Below, in pieces: positions 7,000-14,592 of a stretch of DNA of 21,425 bases (positions within the stretch are counted from its first letter, which is position 1; the number at the start of each line of letters is the position of its first letter). Source of the stretch: JBBDSU01 sp040904825. GTDB taxonomy: Bacteria > Actinomycetota > Nitriliruptoria > Nitriliruptorales > Nitriliruptoraceae. Under the pieces are notes generated by a model. The model searched no databases. It was not told the origin of the DNA and saw only the letters and a list, made by a program, of their open reading frames with translations. The position numbers and the translations under genes were made by a program. The DNA lies in NCBI GenBank assembly GCA_040904825.1, contig JBBDSU010000055.1, positions 1 through 21,425 of the forward strand, in the 5' to 3' direction.

Positions 7000-9269
7000 C
7001 TACCAACCGCAAGCCAGTCGTCGGTACCCGTCCGATCCGTCCCGACGGTGTCGACAAGGTCACAGGACGCGCTCAATTCGGAGCCGACGTCCATTGGCCC
7101 GGCATGCTCGTCGGCAAAGTGTTGCGGAGCCCCCACCCGCATGCCCGGATCATCTCGATCGACACGTCGGCTGCCAAGGCACTGGCCGGGGTCCATGATG
7201 TCATCACCGGCGCTGATCTGCCCGACATCGCCTCGATCCCCGAATTCAACGCGTCCGGGATCGTCAATCTGCGCCATCTCGCATCCAACGTGCTCGCTCG
7301 CGACAAGGTGCTCTACCACGGTCATCCTGTCGCGGCAGTCGCAGCCGACACGGCAGCGATCGCTGCCAAGGCGCTCGACCTCATCGACGTCACCTACGAA
7401 CCGATCGACCACGTGCTTGATGCCGTGGAAGCGATGGCACCTGACGCGCCGATCTTGCACGACGACCTGCGCACTCAAGGTGTGTTCCCTGTCGAAGACC
7501 GTCCCACCAACGTCGCCTCCCGCAAACTGACCGAATGTGGCGACGCCGACGCCGCGATGGCCGAAGCTGACGTTGTCGTCTCGGGCACCTTTTCCACCCA
7601 GGCAGTCCACCAGGCCTACATCGAGCCGCACGCGGTCGCCGCCAAGGTCGGCGAGGATGGTCTGGCAACGGTATGGGTTTCGACCCAGGGCTACTTCATG
7701 GTGCGGGACGTCTCAGCTGCGATCTTGGGCATGTCGTCCGGTGACATCCGCGTGCTCCCTGCCGAGATCGGTGGAGGGTTCGGCGGAAAGACGACCGTGT
7801 ACGCCGAGCCGCTGGCGATCGCACTAGCAAAGCGGACGGGCCGCCCGGTCAAGTTCGTGATGCGACGTGAAGAAGTTTTCCGCGCGACCGGCCCGGCGCC
7901 CGCCAGCCACATTGAAGCCAGCATCGGCGCCACTCGTGATGGCCAGATCGTGGCCGCCAAGGGCCGCCTCGTCTTCGAAGCTGGCGCGTTCCCAGGTTCG
8001 CCTGTCGGCGTCGCAGCCATGAGCATGTACCTGTGCTACGACATCCCCAACGTCTACGTCGAAGGCTTCGACGTGGTCGTCAACAAGCCCAAAGTCACCG
8101 CCTACCGCGCGCCGGGAGCGCCGATTTCCTTCTTCGCATCCGAGTCGCTGGTCGACGACCTGGCACGCGAACTAGGTATGGACCCGCTCGAACTGAGGCT
8201 GCGCAACGCAGTCGAGGAAGGTGATACCACCGCAGGCGGCGCGGCTTTCGAAGCCATCGGATTGAAAGAGACCCTGGAGGCTGCCAAAGACTCCGATCAC
8301 TACCACAGTGCTAAGCCCGATAGCGGCACGCCCGGGATCCGTACAGGACGCGGTGTGGCCAGCGGATTCTGGCGCAATGGCGGACTGCAGTCGACTGTGG
8401 CCATCAACATCGGGTCTGACGGCCAGGCACTGCTCGTCAGCGGCTCTCCTGACATTGGCGGATCCCGGGCATCGCTGGCCATGATGGCCGCCGACGAACT
8501 CGGCGTTGACATGTCCCGGGTCCACCCTGTGCTGGGCGACACGCAAACCATCGGCTACAACGACAACACGGGAGGCAGCCGCGTCACCTATGCCACTGGG
8601 ATGGCAACGGTCGGAGCTGCACGCGATCTCATCCAGCAGTTCCGCGAACGGGCTGCGTCGATGTGGGAGATTGACGTCGATGAAGTCGAATGGCGGGACG
8701 GCGCGGCAGTCGCCACCGACGGCAGTGACCGTGAAGTCAGTCTGGAAGATCTGGCCTACAACGCTCGGGCAACCGGCGGCCCGTTTTCGGCCAGCCACAG
8801 TGTGCTGGCCACCGGGCAAGGACCGGGGTTCGCGACACACGTCTGCGACGTAGAAGTGGACGAAGAACTCGGCAGCGTCAAGATCCTGCGCTATCTCGCC
8901 ATCCAGGATGCCGGCCGCGCGATCCACCCCAGTTATGTGGAAGGCCAGATGCAGGGCGCAGTCGCCCAAGGCGTTGGCTGGGCACTCAATGAAGAGTTCA
9001 TCTGGCGAGAAGACGGCATTCTCGATAACGCGAGCTTCCTTGACTATCGGATTCCCGTCGCCTCAGACCTTCCGATGATCGACACCCATATTGTCGAGGT
9101 ACCCAACCCGCACCATCCTTACGGCGTGCGTGGTGTCGGTGAGGCAGGCATCGTGCCGCCATTGGCAGCCGTTGCGAACGCGATTCTTGATGCCACCGGC
9201 ATCCGAGCACATGACCTGCCGATCTCGCCGCCACGGCTGCGATCACTCATCGAGCGTCGGGATACCTGA
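6996..9269 (+). CDS. Molybdenum hydroxylase, molybdopterin-binding large subunit; substrate unknown
   Basis: This 757-residue catalytic subunit has an a/b hammerhead domain (about 15-140) and Mo-binding domains (about 150-740). Key segments are STQGYF (229-234), IGGGFGGK (258-265), AYRAPGA (369-375), QGVGWALNEEF (658-668) and RGVGE (712-716), where Glu716 is the expected catalytic glutamate. The active-site loop is AYRAPGA and not the AYxCSFR that marks form I CO dehydrogenase, so true CO oxidation is unlikely. The usual GQG motif is replaced by DIGGSRAS (486-493), followed by GDTQTIGYND and TGGSRVTYATG. I recognise this as a branch of xanthine-dehydrogenase-family proteins without an assigned substrate. 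The start is ATG 6996, overlapping the small-subunit stop, with GGGA just upstream. No XdhC-type maturation chaperone is present nearby, but a MoaD-like gene follows at once. Confidence 0.93.
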   Translation: MTTNRKPVVGTRPIRPDGVDKVTGRAQFGADVHWPGMLVGKVLRSPHPHARIISIDTSAAKALAGVHDVITGADLPDIASIPEFNASGIVNLRHLASNVLARDKVLYHGHPVAAVAADTAAIAAKALDLIDVTYEPIDHVLDAVEAMAPDAPILHDDLRTQGVFPVEDRPTNVASRKLTECGDADAAMAEADVVVSGTFSTQAVHQAYIEPHAVAAKVGEDGLATVWVSTQGYFMVRDVSAAILGMSSGDIRVLPAEIGGGFGGKTTVYAEPLAIALAKRTGRPVKFVMRREEVFRATGPAPASHIEASIGATRDGQIVAAKGRLVFEAGAFPGSPVGVAAMSMYLCYDIPNVYVEGFDVVVNKPKVTAYRAPGAPISFFASESLVDDLARELGMDPLELRLRNAVEEGDTTAGGAAFEAIGLKETLEAAKDSDHYHSAKPDSGTPGIRTGRGVASGFWRNGGLQSTVAINIGSDGQALLVSGSPDIGGSRASLAMMAADELGVDMSRVHPVLGDTQTIGYNDNTGGSRVTYATGMATVGAARDLIQQFRERAASMWEIDVDEVEWRDGAAVATDGSDREVSLEDLAYNARATGGPFSASHSVLATGQGPGFATHVCDVEVDEELGSVKILRYLAIQDAGRAIHPSYVEGQMQGAVAQGVGWALNEEFIWREDGILDNASFLDYRIPVASDLPMIDTHIVEVPNPHHPYGVRGVGEAGIVPPLAAVANAILDATGIRAHDLPISPPRLRSLIERRDT

Positions 9270-9514
9270 TGATTGCCGTGCGCCTGCCCGAGGACCTGCG
9301 TGACCTCACCCAAGGCGCACGTTCGACGACGGTTGAAGCGCGTGACCTCGCGGCACTGGTGACGGCACTCGATGAGCAGTACCCAGGCATGGAGCTGCGG
9401 CTGCAGTCCGGCTATGGAGCAGTCGTCGATGGCACCTTGCACGCCTTCCAAGCCTCGGTGCGACTCACCGATGGCGCTCAGGTCCGCATCGTCACCGCGA
9501 TCTCCGGCGGATGA
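9269..9514 (+). CDS. MoaD/ThiS-like ubiquitin-fold sulfur carrier
   Basis: This 81-residue protein ends in Ser-Gly-Gly, the C-terminal Gly-Gly that MoaD and ThiS proteins use for adenylation and thiocarboxylate formation. The beta-grasp pattern is visible: IAVRLPEDLRDLT at the start, VEARDLAALVTALDEQYPG as the central helix region, and a VRIVTAISGG tail. MoaD is the small subunit of molybdopterin synthase and supplies sulfur for the pterin dithiolene; ThiS does the same for thiazole. Placed one base into the large-subunit stop (TGATG, 9267-9271), it most likely serves the cofactor of this hydroxylase, possibly as a dedicated MoaD paralogue. No MoaE or MoeB lies in the window. Its stop overlaps the next start by ATGA. 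Confidence 0.85.
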   Translation: MIAVRLPEDLRDLTQGARSTTVEARDLAALVTALDEQYPGMELRLQSGYGAVVDGTLHAFQASVRLTDGAQVRIVTAISGG

Positions 9515-11001
9515 AGCACCTCGGGCTTGCCTCGCTGATCGGTGCCCTCCTCATCGCAGGCGGAACCACGATGGCAACCAGCGCGACGGCATCGGATGTG
9601 GACCCGCCACCCGCTGCGACCGACTCGCAAGCTGACGTTGCGAACGTCGTCGTGCTCGAGATCACCGGCGCGATCGACCTGGGGCTTGCCGCCTACCTTT
9701 CGCGCGCACTCGACCGCGCCGAAACCGCCGCCACCGATCTCGTCGTCGTACGCATCGACACACCCGGAGGGCGCTTGGATGCGGTCTTGGCGATGAGAGA
9801 CGCGCTGCTCCGCAGCAACGTTCCAACGCTCGCGTTCATCGACCAGACGGCGTTCTCAGCAGGGGCGCTGGTCGCGTTGGCCTCGGAGCGGATTGCCATG
9901 ACGCCGGCGGCCGTGATCGGTGCGGCAAGCCCCGTCACAGGCGAGGGAGTCCCGGCCGACGAGAAGGTCGTTTCGGCCGTCAGATCAACCTTCCGGTCGA
10001 CCGCCGAGCAGCGTGGACGTGATCCCCTGGTGGCCGAAGCCATGGTTGACCGGTCCATTGCGATTGACGGGCTGGTCGCAGAAGGGCAATTGCTCACCTT
10101 GACCACCCCCGAAGCCGTGGCGACCGGCATCGCCGACATTGTCGCTGAGGACCTTGCGGGCCTGCTGGCCGCTGAAGGACTTGGCGACGCCAACGTCACG
10201 ACCAGCACACCCAGCTTGGCCGAGCGCCTAGTCCGGGTCATCACCAGCCCACTGATCGCGTCACTGCTCGTCATGATTGGTGCGTGGCTGATCGTGGGAG
10301 ACCTCACCAGTGGTGGGGCCGGGATCGGTGTCGTCGTTGGTGCCAGCGCGATCGCGCTGTTCGCGTGGGGGCATCTGCTGGCAGGTCTGGCCGGTTGGGA
10401 AGACTTGGTGCTCATTGTGCTCGGGATCGCACTCATTCTCGTCGAGTTGCTGGTGATTCCTGGCTTTGGTGTTGCAGGGATCCTCGGTGTCATGTCACTT
10501 GCTGGCGGAACGTTCCTCGCGATGCTGAACCGCAATCTCGACTTCGTCAGTTCTGAACGCATGATCTCGACAGGGGTCATCGTGGCGTCGACGTTTCTTG
10601 GTGTGGTGGTTGCGACCTTCGCGCTCGTGGGCTTTCTTGCGCGCCGGTCAGGCCCCGAAGGCTTGGTGCTTGCGCACCGCTTGGGCGTAGCAGCACCTGC
10701 GAGTCATCGCATGGACGCGGGATGGCTGCGCTGGTTCGGGCAGGGAGGCGGGATTCTCGCCTCGGACCGTTCGCCAGAAGACCTCGGCGCTGGCGCGACG
10801 TCCGGCACACCGTCACCAGATGGACTGGAGCCCGCCGCACGGGTTGTTGGGATCGCACTGACAGACCTACGGCCCTCCGGCGTCGCCGATATCGGCGACA
10901 AACGCGTTGATGTGGTCACCGAGGGTGACTACATCGCTCGCGGCGAACCAATCGAGGTCGTGCGTGACGACGGCTACCGACGGGTCGTGCGCAAGCGTTA
11001 A
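9511..11001 (+). CDS. nfeD: NfeD1b family membrane-anchored ClpP-class serine protease
   Basis: This 496-residue protein has a signal-like N-terminus (1-28) and a ClpP/crotonase-fold protease domain (about 43-215) with the catalytic serine in AFSAGA (Ser116) and the probable general-base lysine in DEKVV (Lys152), as in archaeal 1510-N proteases. Four to five hydrophobic spans follow (about 247-263, 270-290, 298-338 and 354-375). A soluble C-terminal NfeD OB-fold domain (about 444-493: GIALTDLRPSGVADI... EGDYIARGEPIEVV) ends the protein. This is the long NfeD1b type, which pairs with SPFH proteins; floA lies downstream. The start ATG 9511 overlaps the stop of the MoaD-like gene, so translation is coupled to the hydroxylase operon. 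The region around 382-440 is a longer, low-similarity linker before the OB domain. Confidence 0.92.
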   Translation: MKHLGLASLIGALLIAGGTTMATSATASDVDPPPAATDSQADVANVVVLEITGAIDLGLAAYLSRALDRAETAATDLVVVRIDTPGGRLDAVLAMRDALLRSNVPTLAFIDQTAFSAGALVALASERIAMTPAAVIGAASPVTGEGVPADEKVVSAVRSTFRSTAEQRGRDPLVAEAMVDRSIAIDGLVAEGQLLTLTTPEAVATGIADIVAEDLAGLLAAEGLGDANVTTSTPSLAERLVRVITSPLIASLLVMIGAWLIVGDLTSGGAGIGVVVGASAIALFAWGHLLAGLAGWEDLVLIVLGIALILVELLVIPGFGVAGILGVMSLAGGTFLAMLNRNLDFVSSERMISTGVIVASTFLGVVVATFALVGFLARRSGPEGLVLAHRLGVAAPASHRMDAGWLRWFGQGGGILASDRSPEDLGAGATSGTPSPDGLEPAARVVGIALTDLRPSGVADIGDKRVDVVTEGDYIARGEPIEVVRDDGYRRVVRKR

Positions 11002-11032
11002 ACCTGCAGTAGCGTCGAGAGCGGACCGCCAC

Positions 11033-11050
11033 CGACGTCCAACGACGTCC
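11033..11050. repeat. Tandem GACGTC palindromes one helical turn apart
   Basis: CGACGTCC occurs at 11033-11040 and again at 11043-11050. Each copy contains the palindrome GACGTC, and the period is 10 bases, so both would face the same side of the DNA. They lie in the 156-base gap between nfeD and floA, the only sizeable gap in that run, which could carry an internal floA promoter or regulator site. Chance occurrence is quite possible. Confidence 0.25.
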
Positions 11051-11157
11051 GAGGCTTCCGGCTTGCCGGTTCGGTAGCGCACTCTCCGCAACGAGGTGCC
11101 CCATGGCGCCGGGCGCGTCGCACTCCATCCAGTCGGCGATCCAACGGAGCGTGCATC

Positions 11158-12108
11158 GTGGAGTTCGGATCCATCTTCCTGTTCATCATTGTCGCCGCCG
11201 TCATCGTCGTGCTCGGCGTCGTCTTCTACTTCGTGCCGATTGGCCTGTGGATCACCGCCCTGTTCTCAGGGGTGAAAGTGGGACTTGGCACGCTCATCGG
11301 CATGCGACTGCGGAAGGTCGTACCGAGCGACATCATTCGCCCATTAATCAGCGCGACCAAGGCTGACCTCGATCTCGACATCGGCCAAATGGAAGCTCAC
11401 TACCTCGCGGGTGGCCGCGTTGGCCAGGTCGTGACCGCGCTGATCTCAGCAGACCGGGCAAACATTGAGCTGCCGTGGAAGCGCGCTACCGCCATCGATC
11501 TCGCCGGCCGTGACGTGCTGCAAGCGGTCCAGGTCAGTGTCAATCCGAAGGTCATCGAGACCCCGCGCGTCGCCGCCGTCGCCAAGGACGGGATTCAGGT
11601 TGTCGCGGTTGCCAGAGTCACCGTCCGCGCCAACATCGAACGTCTCGTAGGTGGTGCAGGTGAAGAAACCATCATCGCTCGCGTCGGAGAAGGCACGGTC
11701 TCGTCCATCGGATCGGCAGACACTCACAAGGACGTACTCGAGAACCCCGACGGCATCTCAAAGCGCGTCCTTGAGCGCGGCCTTGATGCGGGCACAGCCT
11801 TCGAGATCTTGTCGATCGACATTGCTGACGTCGACATTGGGCGCAACATCGGTGCGGAACTGCAGACAGCCCAAGCCGAAGCTGACAAGCAGATCGCCCA
11901 AGCCAAGGCAGAAGAACGACGCGCGATGGCCGTCGCCCAAGAACAAGAAATGCGGGCACGAGTCGTCGAGGCAGAAGCTCAGATTCCGATGGCTATCGCC
12001 GAGGCACTGCGCAACGGCAATATCGGGGTCATGGATCATCTGCGCATGGAGAACATCCAGTCGGATACCAGCATGCGCGAGTCGATCGCTGACGACGACA
12101 ACACATGA
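11158..12108 (+). CDS. floA: Flotillin-like protein FloA
   Basis: This 316-residue SPFH-type scaffold protein organises functional membrane microdomains. Residues 5-40 form a hydrophobic hairpin for membrane association. The SPFH-like domain spans about 50-225 and includes VVPSDIIRPLISATKADLDL, MEAHYLAGGRV and VVAVARVTVRANIERLVGGAGEETI. An Ala/Glu-rich coiled coil follows (about 233-283, with AQAEADKQIAQAKAEERRA). The tail (284-304) ends in NGNIGVMDHLRMENIQSDTSMR, typical of FloA. The length fits Bacillus FloA. The start is GTG 11158, with GGAG at 11146-11149. It follows nfeD after 156 bases; NfeD-FloA pairs are a widely conserved operon. Its stop overlaps the next start (ATGA, 12105-12108). 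Confidence 0.95.
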   Translation: MEFGSIFLFIIVAAVIVVLGVVFYFVPIGLWITALFSGVKVGLGTLIGMRLRKVVPSDIIRPLISATKADLDLDIGQMEAHYLAGGRVGQVVTALISADRANIELPWKRATAIDLAGRDVLQAVQVSVNPKVIETPRVAAVAKDGIQVVAVARVTVRANIERLVGGAGEETIIARVGEGTVSSIGSADTHKDVLENPDGISKRVLERGLDAGTAFEILSIDIADVDIGRNIGAELQTAQAEADKQIAQAKAEERRAMAVAQEQEMRARVVEAEAQIPMAIAEALRNGNIGVMDHLRMENIQSDTSMRESIADDDNT

Positions 12109-12542
12109 GCAGCCAACTTCCCCGGCACCTGCCCTCGCAAACGCCGGCGAGCGGCGCGGCTCCACACAATCCGAAGCCGCGCGGATCAATCAGCGGCCAA
12201 CCCACCTCGGCGGCTTCAGGGCTGCCCATGCCGGCCGATCCGCCCCGCGGGCAACCCGCCCGCCATGTGCCGCCGCCTGCGACGGGGAAGACAGCCGGAT
12301 CGACGAGCCCTCACATGACGTTCGGTCATACGCGCCCTGCCACCGACAAGCCGACGGCAACTCCACAGCCGGCGGTAAGCCAACAGCCGGCGGAATCACC
12401 GCGATCGACGAGTTCCCTGCCGATGCGGCGCCGACTGATCGAACGGCTGTCCACCGGACAGGGACAGCGCGAAGCGATGGCGCTGCGGGTGATCCTCGGA
12501 CCACCGGTGGCCGAACAACCCTCGTGGCCGTATCGCCGCTAG
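12105..12542 (+). CDS. Proline-rich protein coupled to FloA, with short conserved-looking C-terminus
   Basis: This 145-residue protein is soluble by appearance, with no signal or membrane segment. Residues 1 to about 105 are low in complexity and rich in Pro, Ser, Thr, Ala and Gln, and are probably disordered. The last 40 residues differ: RRRLIERLSTGQGQREAMAL, then RVILGPPVAE, an amphipathic helix followed by a GPP turn. Proteins after FloA in other bacteria can carry a similar ending with a REA..LREILGPP-like core, so I read this as the partner motif of the NfeD-FloA system; that comparison is from memory and needs a search. ATG 12105 overlaps the floA stop, implying coupled translation. Its stop TAG 12540-12542 overlaps the stop of the convergent diguanylate cyclase gene. 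The function is unknown; an adaptor or client of FloA is a reasonable guess. Confidence 0.75.
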   Translation: MSSQLPRHLPSQTPASGAAPHNPKPRGSISGQPTSAASGLPMPADPPRGQPARHVPPPATGKTAGSTSPHMTFGHTRPATDKPTATPQPAVSQQPAESPRSTSSLPMRRRLIERLSTGQGQREAMALRVILGPPVAEQPSWPYRR

Positions 12543-14107
12543 GTCTTTCTGCTGCGCTTGTCGGCATACATCCGCTCATCGGCGTCACTGAAGACTGCCA
12601 CGGGGTCGTCGCCGGGACGAGCTACTGCCATGCCGATTGACACTCCGACGTTGGCGTGACCAGCGGTCAGCGCCGCCGGTTGCTCAACAACCTCCCGAAA
12701 CCGCTGGGCGGCGCTTTCAATGACGGTTTCGTCGGCAACACCGGCCATGAGCACGAGAAATTCATCTCCGCCGAATCGAGCAACAAGATCGGTAGGCCGG
12801 GAAACCGTGACGAGTCGACGGGTGATCGTCAACAACAGCTCGTCGCCAGCCCGGTGGCCCATGTTGTCATTGATCTGTTTAAAACCGTCCAGGTCCATGA
12901 ACAGGACCCCAACGGGTCCGTTGCCGAGCGCTTCCTGCAACCAACGCTGCGTCGCTTCGCGATTGGCTAGACCGGTCAACGGGTCGTGGTCTGCTCTGGC
13001 AGCCAGTTCAAGTTCCTGGTGCTTGCGGCGCGTGATGTCGGTCCATGTCAGGATCCGGCCGCTTCCGCCCGACAGTCCGGTCGCGCGGACAAGCCACCAC
13101 CTTGCCCCTCGTTCGTCAATCGTGCGAATCTCGCGCACTGCTTCGACGTCATAGCCGTCGTCAAGACTGACGTCGACCAGTTGCCCCACCTCAACCGCAC
13201 CATCGATAGATGTCGGCATTGCGTCAGTCAACGTGGAAGCATCACTATCGCCCCCGACCGCTTCGACGAATGCCCGCCATTCTGCGTTGGCATGAAGCAC
13301 TCCCCCGCGCTGATCAATCACGGCTGTGGGGTCTTGAAGCCCGTCGATGATGGCGTGAGCGAACTGCTCCCTGGCGACGGCCAAGTCACGGGCGCGAACT
13401 TCCTCGGTAGCGTCGACAAGGCTGACCACCATCCCGATCGCCGTGCCATGGACATCATCGAGGGTGGCCACCCGGAGCGTGCCAACACGGTCGTCGGGCA
13501 ACCGAATCGTCTCAACGCGATAGTCGTCGTGGTGAGGCCCGGCGATGAGCGAGAGCACCTTGGGGCGGTCATCAGGCCCGATGGCGTTGATCCACTCGTG
13601 CCCGATGAGGGACAGGTAGGAGTGGCCGAGCAGATCCTCCAGCATCGGATTCGCATACAGCAGGCGTCCGTCAGCGGACAAATGGCCAATCCCTACGGGC
13701 GACGACCGAGCCATCGCCGATAGCGTCGCGTCGACATCTCGCTTGGTGGCAATCATGTGGGTGACGTCACCGTCGACGACGAATGGGACAATTGTCATGT
13801 CGTCGGCGTATATCGAGCCGTCCTTACGGCGGTTGACGATCTCGCCGTGCCAAGTTTCCCCACCCAGGACGGTGTCCCACAGTCCACGGTAGAACTCTTC
13901 AGACTGCTGACCCGACCGCAAGATGCGGGGGTTGGCGCCAATCGCCTCATCGCCCTCATAGCCGGTCAACCGCGTGAAGGCCGGATTCACATAGACGATG
14001 GTCCCGTCACGGTCCGTGACCACGACGGCGTCACGCATCGCATCGACGATTTGATGCAACAACTGCCGAGGAATCTCGACAGCGTCGTCAGCCCCTTGGA
14101 ACAGCAT
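12539..14107 (-). CDS. Diguanylate cyclase with three PAS-type sensor domains
   Basis: This 522-residue (with the chosen start) protein makes the second messenger c-di-GMP. PAS 1 spans about 12-125 (VVVTDRDGTIVYVNPAFTRLTGY), PAS 2 about 130-235 (HLSADGRLLYANPMLEDLLG) and a third PAS-like domain about 248-360 (AVIDQRGGVLHANAEWRAF). The GGDEF domain covers 370-522, with DPLTGLANR, DLDGFKQINDNMGH and an intact active site RFGGDEF (446-450 for GGDEF). The inhibitory I-site RxxD (RPTD, 437-440) sits five residues before it, so product feedback is likely. There is no membrane segment or EAL domain. The start ATG 14107 has GAGG eight bases upstream; starts at 14206 (GTG) or 14203 (ATG) would add 33 or 32 residues but lack a good ribosome site. 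The last codon positions overlap the convergent gene. Confidence 0.93.
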   Translation of the reverse strand: MLFQGADDAVEIPRQLLHQIVDAMRDAVVVTDRDGTIVYVNPAFTRLTGYEGDEAIGANPRILRSGQQSEEFYRGLWDTVLGGETWHGEIVNRRKDGSIYADDMTIVPFVVDGDVTHMIATKRDVDATLSAMARSSPVGIGHLSADGRLLYANPMLEDLLGHSYLSLIGHEWINAIGPDDRPKVLSLIAGPHHDDYRVETIRLPDDRVGTLRVATLDDVHGTAIGMVVSLVDATEEVRARDLAVAREQFAHAIIDGLQDPTAVIDQRGGVLHANAEWRAFVEAVGGDSDASTLTDAMPTSIDGAVEVGQLVDVSLDDGYDVEAVREIRTIDERGARWWLVRATGLSGGSGRILTWTDITRRKHQELELAARADHDPLTGLANREATQRWLQEALGNGPVGVLFMDLDGFKQINDNMGHRAGDELLLTITRRLVTVSRPTDLVARFGGDEFLVLMAGVADETVIESAAQRFREVVEQPAALTAGHANVGVSIGMAVARPGDDPVAVFSDADERMYADKRSRKT

Positions 14108-14285
14108 CGCGCCCGCCTCAGTTCGAACTGGCAGGGTATGCCGCTGGAACGATCGTGGACGATCAGCGGTACGACAACGCGACGCAAGGCTCCTACGCTC
14201 CATCACTAGGGGTTGCGGCCCTCAGATCACGCCCCGCCGCGCTACGACGAACGCGCCTAGACCTCAGCGGACAACAGGAGTCATC

Positions 14286-14519
14286 GTGGACATCGCCATT
14301 GCAGGGATCATGATTGTCCTCATCGGATTTGTCGGCCTCGCTTTGCTGGCGCTGTGGATCTGGGCCCTGGTTGATGTCATCAGAATGGGTGACCAGATCC
14401 CGTATCGCGCTGGCAACCAACTCATCTGGATCCTGGTCGTCGCGTTGACGCAAGTGATCGGTGCGCTCCTCTACTTGGCGATCGGGCGGCCTGACGCCGC
14501 TCACCGTCGTCAACGCTGA
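14286..14519 (+). CDS. Small PLDc_N-domain membrane protein
   Basis: This 77-residue protein has two membrane spans (about 5-27 and 44-66), separated by a short loop with VDVIRMGDQIPYRAGNQLIWILVV. The pattern of a hydrophobic helix, a W-A-L-x-D-V-I turn, a W-I-L-V-V second helix and a Y-L-A-I-G-R end is that of the phospholipase D-nuclease N-terminal family, usually small inner-membrane proteins of unknown role or the N-terminal anchor of cardiolipin synthase. No PLD catalytic domain follows. The start is GTG 14286, with AGGAG at 14276-14280. It is divergent from the diguanylate cyclase and about 70 bases upstream of glcD, which it may or may not share a transcript with. Confidence 0.8.
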   Translation: MDIAIAGIMIVLIGFVGLALLALWIWALVDVIRMGDQIPYRAGNQLIWILVVALTQVIGALLYLAIGRPDAAHRRQR

Positions 14520-14592
14520 GGCGTCGATCGAGACTCTCGCCAGCGGCGCGTATCCTCACTACCGACACCATTTGCTGCCAGGAGGCCAGTCC

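Noticed and set aside
6996..9269. Form I aerobic CO dehydrogenase large subunit (CoxL)
   Set aside because: The diagnostic AYxCSFR active-site loop is absent; AYRAPGA is present instead.
11651..12640. 329-codon plus-strand ORF across floA and the following gene
   Set aside because: It overlaps two better-supported genes in another frame and is Arg/Ser/Thr-rich with no recognisable domain.
14461..14592. 44-codon extension of GlcD
   Set aside because: It overlaps the PLDc_N-type gene in another frame and is unlike GlcD; ATG 14593 has AGGAGG.
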